Below are positions 11,586 to 20,644 of a stretch of DNA of 26,088 bases, piece by piece. The DNA is taken from NCBI GenBank assembly GCA_903813345.2, contig CAIIXF020000123.1, forward strand, positions 1 through 26,088, read 5' to 3'. Source of the DNA: Owenia fusiformis. Its lineage: Eukaryota; Annelida; Polychaeta; Sabellida; Oweniidae. The notes beneath the pieces are model-generated. The model did not search any database, was not told the origin of the DNA, and saw nothing but the letters and a program-made list of their open reading frames with translations. The translations under genes were made by a program, and so were the position numbers. Numbering within the stretch: position 1 is the stretch's first letter; each line of letters starts with the position of its first letter.

Positions 11586-14453
11586 ATAATAGGATTTGCC
11601 CATACGCGTATAGAGGCTAATGGCTCTACGGACGCTCTGAGGGCCTATAATGGTCGATTAAAGGTCGGGGAATCTAGGGAGGTAGTTGGGGAGAATGCCT
11701 GGCTCGTGCTTCGCGGATCCGTCGAGGTCAAAAAATAGTCCTTCAAAAAATAGGCCTTCCAGACTTCTATATAGAGCTTTCGACGTAGATTCGAGCAGCG
11801 TACGTGTCGTTCTACATTCCGCAATCGTTAGTTTGACGAAGGGAATCGTTGTTTTAGAAATGCTCTAGTCATCGTTCGGGCCTATTTTCTTTCAAATGTC
11901 TGTTGTTCGCAGAGATACGTATACCAAGTGTATACCAGGTGTCGTCTAGATATACGGCAACGGTGGCCCGTACGCGAACTTCAAACGCGTATATCTCGAT
12001 AACTAATGGTCGGATTTCAATTTGGTTCACTGTTTTTTTAATGCTCGGAAAACTGTCTTTCCGACCAGCTAGTTTTCCTCCGATTCTGACTTCTTAAGGA
12101 GGCTCGAGAGGCCAAAATAGCGGAAATGCAGATTTCGACCTAGATTTCGACCTTTGACCCAGATAAGGATTTGACCTAATTTCCCATCAACCACGTCTAG
12201 CCCCCTAACAACGTGTATGAGTAGATTTATCCAAATATCTCTCGTTGGCGAGAACGTGTGTGAGGAGGATTTTTGCTTTTTGCAAATACGAAAGCAAAAA
12301 TCATAATAGGATTTGCCCATACGCGTATAGAGGCTAATGGCTCTACGGACGCTCTGAGGGCCTATAATGGTCGATTAAAGGTCGGGGAATCTAGGGAGGT
12401 AGTTGGGGAGAATGCCTGGCTCGTGCTTCGCGGATCCGTCGAGGTCAAAAAATAGTCCTTCAAAAAATAGGCCTTCCAGACTTCTATATAGAGCTTTCGA
12501 CGTAGATTCGAGCAGCGTACGTGTCGTTCTACATTCCGCAATCGTTAGTTTGACGAAGGGAATCGTTGTTTTAGAAATGCTCTAGTCATCGTTCGGGCCT
12601 ATTTTCTTTCAAATGTCTGTTGTTCGCAGAGATACGTATACCAAGTGTATACCAGGTGTCGTCTAGATATACGGCAACGGTGGCCCGTACGCGAACTTCA
12701 AACGCGTATATCTCGATAACTAATGGTCGGATTTCAATTTGGTTCACTGTTTTTTTAATGCTCGGAAAACTGTCTTTCCGACCAGCTAGTTTTCCTCCGA
12801 TTCTGACTTCTTAAGGAGGCTCGAGAGGCCAAAATAGCGGAAATGCAGATTTCGACCTAGATTTCGACCTTTGACCCAGATAAGGATTTGACCTAATTTC
12901 CCATCAACCACGTCTAGCCCCCTAACAACGTGTATGAGTAGATTTATCCAAATATCTCTCGTTGGCGAGAACGTGTGTGAGGAGGATTTTTGCTTTTTGC
13001 AAATACGAAAGCAAAAATCATAATAGGATTTGCCCATACGCGTATAGAGGCTAATGGCTCTACGGACGCTCTGAGGGCCTATAATGGTCGATTAAAGGTC
13101 GGGGAATCTAGGGAGGTAGTTGGGGAGAATGCCTGGCTCGTGCTTCGCGGATCCGTCGAGGTCAAAAAATAGTCCTTCAAAAAATAGGCCTTCCAGACTT
13201 CTATATAGAGCTTTCGACGTAGATTCGAGCAGCGTACGTGTCGTTCTACATTCCGCAATCGTTAGTTTGACGAAGGGAATCGTTGTTTTAGAAATGCTCT
13301 AGTCATCGTTCGGGCCTATTTTCTTTCAAATGTCTGTTGTTCGCAGAGATACGTATACCAAGTGTATACCAGGTGTCGTCTAGATATACGGCAACGGTGG
13401 CCCGTACGCGAACTTCAAACGCGTATATCTCGATAACTAATGGTCGGATTTCAATTTGGTTCACTGTTTTTTTAATGCTCGGAAAACTGTCTTTCCGACC
13501 AGCTAGTTTTCCTCCGATTCTGACTTCTTAAGGAGGCTCGAGAGGCCAAAATAGCGGAAATGCAGATTTCGACCTAGATTTCGACCTTTGACCCAGATAA
13601 GGATTTGACCTAATTTCCCATCAACCACGTCTAGCCCCCTAACAACGTGTATGAGTAGATTTATCCAAATATCTCTCGTTGGCGAGAACGTGTGTGAGGA
13701 GGATTTTTGCTTTTTGCAAATACGAAAGCAAAAATCATAATAGGATTTGCCCATACGCGTATAGAGGCTAATGGCTCTACGGACGCTCTGAGGGCCTATA
13801 ATGGTCGATTAAAGGTCGGGGAATCTAGGGAGGTAGTTGGGGAGAATGCCTGGCTCGTGCTTCGCGGATCCGTCGAGGTCAAAAAATAGTCCTTCAAAAA
13901 ATAGGCCTTCCAGACTTCTATATAGAGCTTTCGACGTAGATTCGAGCAGCGTACGTGTCGTTCTACATTCCGCAATCGTTAGTTTGACGAAGGGAATCGT
14001 TGTTTTAGAAATGCTCTAGTCATCGTTCGGGCCTATTTTCTTTCAAATGTCTGTTGTTCGCAGAGATACGTATACCAAGTGTATACCAGGTGTCGTCTAG
14101 ATATACGGCAACGGTGGCCCGTACGCGAACTTCAAACGCGTATATCTCGATAACTAATGGTCGGATTTCAATTTGGTTCACTGTTTTTTTAATGCTCGGA
14201 AAACTGTCTTTCCGACCAGCTAGTTTTCCTCCGATTCTGACTTCTTAAGGAGGCTCGAGAGGCCAAAATAGCGGAAATGCAGATTTCGACCTAGATTTCG
14301 ACCTTTGACCCAGATAAGGATTTGACCTAATTTCCCATCAACCACGTCTAGCCCCCTAACAACGTGTATGAGTAGATTTATCCAAATATCTCTCGTTGGC
14401 GAGAACGTGTGTGAGGAGGATTTTTGCTTTTTGCAAATACGAAAGCAAAAATC

Positions 14454-14510
14454 ACTAGACATGTAAATTGAACAAGTTCAATTTAAGACTCCAGATTTAA
14501 AACTTTTTTT
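14454..14510 (+). repeat. Native 3' tail of the element after array unit 19, with palindrome
   Basis: After the last unit hairpin the sequence continues as ACTAGACATG, then the palindrome TAAATTGAAC-AA-GTTCAATTTA (14464-14485), then AAGACTCCAGATTT. The same tail follows the terminal monomer at 16342-16388. It ends in a half copy of the TAGACTCCAGAT hairpin stem, with no matching right arm. Unit 19 is thus the only array unit still attached to what looks like the family's ordinary 3' end. Confidence 0.8.
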
Positions 14511-14574
14511 AAGCTGAGTCATCCAAAATACTGTTAGCTGAGCCATTCAGAATAAGCTGAGTCATCTAGAATAC
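14511..14574 (+). repeat. Short degenerate AGCTGAG minisatellite
   Basis: Three copies of AGCTGAG[T/C]CAT start at 14512, 14536 and 14555, with 24- and 19-bp spacing. The AGCTGAGT core also builds the larger minisatellite at 16405-16633. Both lie just downstream of the same palindrome tail. Confidence 0.65.
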
Positions 14575-14622
14575 AGACATTAAGACAACTCTTAAGTAGC
14601 TTATCTTCGTCTACATTGGCTT

Positions 14623-14920
14623 AACATGGGGATATCATAATATCGACTTTTCGAGACTTCAAACAGCTATAACTATCTAACCAGAATTTGGGTCGAAATT
14701 TGGTTTGCAGATTCGAATTTCTGAGAAAATTCTACGTTTGTCACATAACTCATGCATTAAATTTTGAAAACTTTTTATGTTGACCTACTTTCCGGACGCC
14801 ATTCCTCAAAATCGGTAAGAGTAATCAAAAAAGAAACAATAATGACAGGACTGTCTTTAAGCTACATGATGAAAAAAAGATAAAGGAATAACGACGAATA
14901 GTGACAAAGATAATTGACAT
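14623..14920 (+). repeat. Diverged, shortened monomer of the 476-bp family
   Basis: It starts with AACATGGGGATATC and retains the GGTCGAAATTTGGTTTGCAG block, AAAATTCTAC, CATAACTCATGC and TTGACCTACTTT in family order. It then diverges and is about 180 bp shorter than its neighbours. It is the most diverged member seen in this cluster. The 62-residue minus-strand frame at 14862-15050 crosses its junction with the next monomer, which argues against a gene. Confidence 0.75.
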
Positions 14921-15396
14921 AACATGGGATATCAAAATACCAATTTTTTAATTTTTCAAAACGCCATTTCTTCCAAACCGGGTGTCGGATTGAAATTTGA
15001 TTTGCAGATTCGGATTCCTGAGAAAATTCTACCCTTAATTCATAACTCATACGTTAAATTTGGAGAAACTTTCATGTTGACCTACTTTTCGGACACTATA
15101 TCTCAAAAGTGGGTCAAAATACTTTCTGACGGCAAAAGGCTAACACTATTAGCACACTCTTTGCTACCTGTATACAAAATTTTGAAGCAAATAATTAGAG
15201 TGTAGTGTCAGAATCGCAAAAATAAGTTAAAACTATAAATTTGACCTAGATTTTGACCTAGGCATTTTGGTGACCAAATTGTGAAGCTAGCTAGCTTTTG
15301 AGGTCCCTTTCTTTTATAGGCTTTCATTATGTGAAGCTGTACTCAGTCTTTATCTCGTATTTTACACTTCAAAAAAATCTTTTTTCCCATTGCCAT
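14921..15396 (+). repeat. 476-bp family monomer
   Basis: The monomer opens AACATGGGATATC and includes GACACTATATCTCAAAAGTG, CTGACGGCAAAAGGC, a TGACCT pair with six-base spacing near 15240-15257, and CACTTCAAAAAAATC before the next AACATGG. The spacing to the next monomer start is 476 bp. The 93-residue plus-strand frame 14924-15205 is repeated, in altered form, in the next monomer (15424-15681), and has no recognisable domain. Confidence 0.85.
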
Positions 15397-15871
15397 AACA
15401 TGGGGCACCAAATTTAGCGATTTTTGAGCTTTCAAAACGACATAAATTCCAAACCAAAAGTCGGATTGAAATTTGGTTTGCAGATTTGGATTCCTGAGAC
15501 AATTCTACCCTCATTTCATAACTCATACGTTAAATTCGGAGAACTTTTTAGTTTGACCTACTTTTCGGACACCATATCTCAAAAGTGGGTCAAAATACTC
15601 TCTGACGGCAAAAGGCTAACACTATTAGCACACTCTTGGCTACATGTATACAAATTTTCGAAGAATATAATTAATCTGTAGTGTCAGAATCGCAAAAATA
15701 AGGAAAAACTTTGAATTTGACCTAGATTTTGACCTAGGCATTTTGGTGTCCAAATTTTTATGAAAAGAAGGTCTTGTGGTCCCTTTCTTTTATGGGCTTC
15801 CATTATGTTTAGCTGTGCTTAGTCTATATCTCGTATTTTACACTTCAAAAAAATATTTTTCCCATTGAATT
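15397..15871 (+). repeat. 476-bp family monomer
   Basis: It has the same order of blocks as the preceding monomer and is 475 bp long. Its 3' half is nearly identical to 1-244 and 17697-17939. It carries a TGACCT pair near 15719-15736 with six-base spacing. Its GAACTTTTTAGTTTGACC segment matches the monomer at 17464 more closely than the one at 14921, suggesting that whole blocks of monomers were duplicated. Confidence 0.85.
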
Positions 15872-16388
15872 AACATGGGGCACCAAATTTAGTGATTTTT
15901 GAATTTTCAAAACGCCATTACTTCTGAACCGGAAGTCAGATCGAAATTTGGTTTTCAGATTCGGAATCCTGAGAAAATTTTCTATAAGACTGATATCCTG
16001 GACATTGGATTCGGTGAAATTTTTTTTGGACCTCGTTTTCGGACACTGATATCTCGAAATCGGTTTGAGATACTAAAAAACTAAATCGACTCTAGGTTTT
16101 CTACTTTTTTATGAGGAACACAATGAAAAAAACCAGGATCAAAAATATTGAAGGACGACCGAGATAATGGGAAAAAGTGACAAAGTAATGGATTTGACCT
16201 AGTTCTTGACCTTTGACCTAGATAAAAATTTGACCTAATTTCCCAGAAAGCCGGATACAGTCTTAAGTTAACCATGTAAGTTGGATTAAGTAAGCTGTTA
16301 TAGTTGACGAGAAATTTGGTGAGGAGGAAGAAAAAAGAATAACTAGATTTGTGAAATTGAACAAGTTCAATTTAAGACTCCAGATTTA
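15872..16388 (+). repeat. Terminal-type monomer of the 476-bp family with palindrome tail
   Basis: It resembles 245-740 through TTTCCCA. TGACCT hexamers lie at 16195-16200, 16207-16212, 16214-16219 and 16231-16236, giving spacings 6, 1 and 11. It then reads AGTTGACGAGAAAT, GGAGGAAG, AATAACTAGATTTG, and the palindrome AAATTGAAC-AA-GTTCAATTT (16354-16373), ending AAGACTCCAGATTT. This copy lacks both hairpin types upstream of ACTAGA and so shows what an element without an array looks like. Confidence 0.85.
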
Positions 16389-16404
16389 TTTTACCTAGAT
16401 AGAT

Positions 16405-16633
16405 CAGTAAAGAGCTGAGTAAGTAACTGAGTAATTAGCTGAGTAAGTACCTTAGTAGTAGTTGAGTAAGTAGCTGAGTAAGTAACTGAGTAAAAAGCTG
16501 AGTAGGTAGCTGAGTAAGTAGCTGAGTAAGTACCTGAGTTAGTAGCTGAGTAAGTTGCTAAGTAAGTAATAACTAATTAAGTAATTGAGTAAGTAGTCAA
16601 ATAAGTAGCTGAGTAGGTAGAGAGGTAAAGTAG
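16405..16633 (+). repeat. Minisatellite, ~12-bp unit, AGTAGCTGAGTA
   Basis: A run of imperfect 12-bp units (GAGTAAGTAGCT and variants such as GAGTAAGTAACT and TTAGTAGTAGTT) covers about 229 bp. It decays toward its right end at AGTAGGTAGAGAGGTAAAG. It separates the two clusters of 476-bp monomers. Confidence 0.9.
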
Positions 16634-16987
16634 GGTATGCAGGAATTTTTGAAAGTATATTTGATCAATCTGCATCGTGAATACTGGCAAGTGCGAATTT
16701 CAAACTTCAAAATGGCGTAGAATCTAAACCTGGGGTCGGATTGCAATTTTTGCTACAAGTATACAAAATTTCGGAGAATATCATTGAAGTGTAGTGTCAG
16801 AATCGCAAAATAAGAAAAAACTATGAATTTGACCTAGATTTTTTAAACTAGCTATTTTGGTGTCCAAACTTTGAAGGAAAGTAGCTTTTGAGGTCCCCTT
16901 CTTCTATGGGCTTTCATTATGTTTAGCTGTACTCATTCTATATCTCGTATTTTTACACTTCAAAAAATTATTCGGTCCCAATGATTT
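16634..16987 (+). repeat. Truncated and rearranged 476-bp family monomer
   Basis: Part of the AAACTTCAAAATGGCGTA...GGGGTCGGATTG block is joined directly to CTACAAGTATACAAAATTTCGGAG. The monomer therefore has an internal deletion of its middle section. The TGACCT pair is degraded near 16828: the first hexamer is kept and the second has become TTTAAA. It then resumes the family order to the next AACATGG. Confidence 0.7.
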
Positions 16988-17463
16988 AACATGGGGCACC
17001 AAATTTAGCGATTTTTGAGATCTCAAAACGCCATAACTTCAGAACAAGTAGTCGGATCGAAATTTGGTTTGCAGATCTAGATTTCTGAGAAAATTCTACC
17101 CTTAATTCATAACTCATACGTTAATTTTGGAAAACTTTTTACTTTGGCCTACTTTTTGGACACCATATCTCAAAAGTGGGTCAAAATACTTTCTGACGGC
17201 AAAACGCTAACACTATTAGCATACTCTTTGCTACCTGTATACAAAATTTTAAAGCAAATCATTTAAATATAGTGTCAGAATCGCAAAAATAAGGGAAAAC
17301 TATAAATTTGACCTAGATTTTGACCTAGGCATTTTGGTGTCCAAATTTTGGAGCTAAGTAGCCTTCGAGGTCCCCTTCTTTAATAGGCTTTCATTAAATT
17401 AAGCTGTACTCAGTCTATATCTTGTATTTTACACTTCAAAAAAATCTTTTTTCCCATTGCCAT
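16988..17463 (+). repeat. 476-bp family monomer
   Basis: It opens AACATGGGGCACC and has a period of 476 bp to the next monomer. All family blocks are present, including a TGACCT pair near 17310-17327 with six-base spacing. Confidence 0.85.
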
Positions 17464-17939
17464 AACATGGGGCACCAAATTTAGCGATTTTTGAGCTATC
17501 AAAATGACATAAATTCCAAACCAAAAGCCGGATTGAAATTTGGTTTGCAGATTTGAATTCCTGAGAAAATTCTACCCTTAATTCATAACTCATACGTTAA
17601 ATTTGGAGAACTTTTTAGTTTGACCTACTTTTCGGACACCATATCTCAAAAGTGGGTCAAAATACTTCCTGACGGCAAAAGGCTAACACTATTAGCACAC
17701 TCTTGGCTACATGTACACAAATTTTCGAAGAATATAATTAATCTGTAGTGTCAGAATCGCAAAAATAAGGAAAAACTTTGAATTTGACCTAGATTTTGAC
17801 CTAGGCATTTTGGTGTCCAAATTTTTATGAAAAGAAGGTCTTGTGGTCCCTTTCTTTTATGGGCTTCCATTATGTTTAGCTGTGCTTAGTCTATATCTCG
17901 TATTTTTCACTTCAAAAAAATATTTTTTCCCATTGAATT
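17464..17939 (+). repeat. 476-bp family monomer
   Basis: This is a 476-bp monomer whose 3' half is nearly identical to 1-244. It carries a TGACCT pair near 17787-17804 with six-base spacing. It is followed directly by a terminal-type monomer, the same order as at the left flank and at 15397-16388. Confidence 0.85.
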
Positions 17940-18378
17940 AACATGGGGCACCAAATTTAGCGATTTTTGAATTTTCAAAACGCCATAACTTCTGAACCGG
18001 AAGTCAGATCGAAATTTGGTTTTCAGATTCGGAATCCTGAGAAAATTTCCCATAAGACTAATATCCTAGACATTGGACCTCGTTTTCGGACACTGATATC
18101 TCGAAATCGGTTTGAGATACCAAAAAACTAAATCGACCCTAGGTTTTCTACTTTTTTATGAGGAACACAATGTAAAAAACCAGGATCAAAAATATTGGAG
18201 GACGACCGAGATAATGGGAAAAAGTGACAAAGTACTGGATTTGACCTAGTTCTTGACCTTTGACCTAGATAAAAATTTGACCTAATTTCCCAGAAAGCCA
18301 GATACATTCCCTAGTTAATCATGTAAGCAGCTTAAAGTAAGCTCTTCTAGTTGGTGAGAAATCTGGGAAGGAGGAAGA
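17940..18378 (+). repeat. Terminal-type monomer of the 476-bp family
   Basis: It is near-identical to 245-706 apart from a ~21-bp deletion near 18080. TGACCT hexamers lie at 18242-18247, 18254-18259, 18261-18266 and 18278-18283, with spacings 6, 1 and 11. It leads into the AAT microsatellite and hairpin series instead of the palindrome tail seen at 16354. Confidence 0.85.
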
Positions 18379-18380
18379 AG

Positions 18381-18402
18381 AATAATAATAATAATAATAA
18401 TA
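18381..18402 (+). repeat. (AAT)n microsatellite
   Basis: About seven AAT repeats lie directly between the terminal monomer and the hairpin series. The equivalent position in the left flank (about 713-723) is shorter and interrupted, as expected of a length-variable microsatellite. Confidence 0.9.
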
Positions 18403-18422
18403 AAGAAAACTGGCAAAAGCAA

Positions 18423-18681
18423 TAGACTCCAGATTTTCATCTGGAGTCTAATAATAAAGAAAACAGGCAAAAACAATAGACTCCAGATTTTCAATCTGGA
18501 GTCTAATAATAAAGAAAACAGGCAAAAACAATAGACTCCAGATTTTCAATCTGGAGTCTAATAATAAAAAGAAAACTGGCAAAAGCAATAGACTCCAGAT
18601 TTTCATCTGGAGTCTAATAAGAATAAGAATAAGAAGAATACTGGCAAAAACAATAGACTCCAGATTGACATCTGGAGTCTA
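18423..18681 (+). repeat. Tandem series of five perfect hairpins
   Basis: Hairpins lie at 18423-18450, 18477-18505, 18532-18560, 18589-18616 and 18654-18681, with periods 54, 55, 57 and 65 bp. All share the stem TAGACTCCAGAT / ATCTGGAGTCTA without a single stem change. Loops differ (TTTC, TTTCA, TTTCA, TTTC, TGAC). Two subtypes are visible: CTGGCAAAAGC with the TTTC loop, and CAGGCAAAAAC with the TTTCA loop. Spacers are A-rich with AATAATAAAGAAAA. The series is not CRISPR: the whole unit repeats and there are no unique spacers. Confidence 0.92.
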
Positions 18682-20594
18682 ATTAATATCGTAAACCACA
18701 ACACCTTGCTGGCGTCTGGTAAATCTAAAAACCTATTTTTCTTAAAATATTACATTTTTATTAATAGATTTATAAAGTGTAGCTTTCTTTTAAACGAATT
18801 GTCCTTATCTAGCTTTATGGATTATCACGCTTCTATTTAGCTAAACACATCGATACTTACTACTCGTTATCAGTCCAAAAACCAAGCATACACATGTAGC
18901 ATATTCAAATAAATGTCAGAATCATTCAATGTAGGCCTATCATATCACGCGCGTAGTTCTAAAGTTAACAACATATTAATGCAATAGAATAAGACACGAT
19001 AATTAAAAAGATAAACCTCGGTATTCGGGCCTAAAAACCACGGATACGTGTATCAATACCTAGGGGTAAGCAGAAGTAACCTTCCAAATAAGTGTATCAA
19101 TAATCAAGGATAGCGACAACTAAGCACCGAGTAAGATGGTAATAAGCAGTTTATTGCAAATTATTAAACACGATTTTGTCTTGTGACACAATATGAACAT
19201 AACATATACCTGACTATGAAGCTGAAACAATGAACAAAACAACCAGATTCAATTTCAACATTGAACCGACCATACCCCGATGTAATTAACCAATACACAT
19301 ACACCCTCCCGATAAAACACAAATAAGGGAAAATCAAAATATTTAAAATACGGGCCATTAAACCTTACATTCAAGTTAATATCTCAACAACAAGACAATT
19401 TTTGTAAAAATTCAAAACTTGCCTCACTTGTCATGATTACACCCCCCCCCCGACTAAAAGTCATGTTGGCTCCGGCCCGGGGGTTCTATTGAAAACTATA
19501 TCATCAACGTTTTATCATTATGCAGAAAGTCCAATATGAAATCTAAATCAGGTAAATATGTTGCATTTATTGAAGGAATTATAATACACTGTAAACTATA
19601 ATGTTTGATATGAATATGAAAACATCCATACAACCATATTCTCAAAATCCATTCTTTTGAAATAAGATGTTACAACAAAGGCAATTGAAAACTTTGAACC
19701 TGGGAATCTAAACTACAGTGGTAATTAACTTTCTGATTGCTAATTATGTGTATCAACTCTTTGATTGCCCCTCAGTTGGAGATTAAATCTTAAAATTTGA
19801 TCAAAGGGATTATAATTTTCCCCGTTTCTCTTATCTATGTTACAATGTGTATATTCGTTATTGTGTCACCGGAATGTTTTGATAAACAAAAACAAAATGT
19901 TTTTTGGACATCAACATTAGACAAAAGTTCAATATACCATTCTAGATACATTGTATATTTGTTACATCCTTCATACCAGTGTTAGAAGCCGAAAACGGAC
20001 GCCAGTTTTGATTATATGGTAATGTTAATATATTCAGCATGGTTTAAAACAATTGGTGGATTTGGAGGGGGGGTGACAAGGGGACCCGGGAGGGGACATT
20101 ATCAAGGTGGTTCACGGGGCGAACTTAGGCATTGGCAAAGGGGTAGGACATACTCTGGTGAAAAACTGTCTTCTTTTTGGCTCTTGAGACACTTCTTCAC
20201 AGATCTCTTCGGCAATATAACACCCATTTGTCTGAAAATAAGGTTCTTTTTCTTGTTACTTCGAATTAACCACTTTAATTATGTGGACATACAATTTTTC
20301 GAAAATTACAAAAATGCTCACAATAAATTAATCTTAATATTGGCTTGATCAAATATATCTTTAAGACCCTTAGTCTTTTGAAATTTCCAAACCGTATAAT
20401 ACACTACCATGTTTCGCATGGGTATATTCTCATTTATATTCTAGTTTGATTTATGTTACATTAAAAATGAATGGTATAATCGGACATGATACGGGTCACT
20501 ATCACCATTGGGGAGAGGGTGATTAATAATTATATTAAGTAACGCTGGAATAAATTGTGCTTCAAGCCCGTAGCCTGGAGAAAGCATTTTCCCA
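18682..20594. other. AT-rich unassigned sequence
   Basis: I see no gene, known repeat or RNA in this stretch. Open frames at 19164-19358 (minus), 19797-19985 and 20016-20348 (plus) are short and lack recognisable domains or splice context. The last gains its glycine-rich part from a G-rich tract at 20065-20115 and is probably not coding. A C10 run lies at 19442-19451. Confidence 0.6.
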
Positions 20595-20605
20595 GGGGGG
20601 GGGGG
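20595..20605 (+). repeat. G11 homopolymer
   Basis: Eleven consecutive G bases follow TTTTCCCA, about 40 bp before the 53-bp satellite begins. The run length may be uncertain from sequencing. Confidence 0.85.
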
Positions 20606-20644
20606 CACTTTTCAAAAATTTCCGTGATTACATGATTCATTTTT

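Larger units (their letters stand above)
826..14453 (+). repeat. Tandem satellite array: 19 complete units of 717/718 bp
   Basis: Units start at 826, 1544, 2262, 2979, 3696, 4414, 5131, 5848, 6565, 7282, 8000, 8717, 9435, 10152, 10869, 11586, 12303, 13020 and 13737. The array is 13628 bp, which equals 19 x 717 plus five single-T insertions, in units 1, 2, 5, 10 and 12 (T8 instead of T7 before AATGCTCGG). No other indel is needed. Variant sites I could track are: A or T in CGCGT[A/T]TAG near the unit start (A in units 1, 5, 8, 10, 12 and 15-19); C to T in GTTCA[C/T]TG (units 4 and 11); C to T in GGAAT[C/T]GTTG (units 6 and 13); A to C in the hairpin loop (units 6 and 13). Each unit holds a BamHI site GGATCC (955-960 in unit 1) and several CpG-containing palindromes. 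Open frames of 60, 64 and 83 codons recur on both strands simply because the units are near-identical. None resembles a known protein. Confidence 0.97.

Noticed and set aside
826-14453. rDNA spacer, 5S rRNA or snRNA tandem array
   Set aside because: Reading the unit on both strands I found none of the conserved 5S, U1, U2, U4, U5 or U6 sequence blocks. A covariance-model scan (Rfam) would settle it.
826-14453. Hammerhead ribozyme in the satellite unit
   Set aside because: I did not find a CTGANGA core paired with GAAA in suitable positions on either strand.
926-14462. Recurring 60-, 64- and 83-codon open frames in every array unit, on both strands
   Set aside because: They recur because the units are near-identical. 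They overlap each other on opposite strands, the 64-codon frame opens or closes with the T7/T8 slip, and none has a recognisable domain.
14924-15681. Related 93- and 85-residue open frames in adjacent monomers as a gene family
   Set aside because: They follow from the monomer repeat, differ by frame-neutral repeat divergence, and are not maintained in the monomers at 16988 and 17464.
18423-18681. CRISPR array
   Set aside because: The repeated part includes its own spacers, the host looks eukaryotic, and the units are hairpins with A-rich linkers rather than direct repeats with unique spacers.
18423-18681. microRNA precursor cluster
   Set aside because: Stems of 12-13 bp with 3-5-base loops are too short for animal pre-miRNA.
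20016-20348. 110-residue open frame as a glycine-rich protein gene
   Set aside because: The glycines come from a G-rich low-complexity tract, and the rest is AT-rich without any domain.
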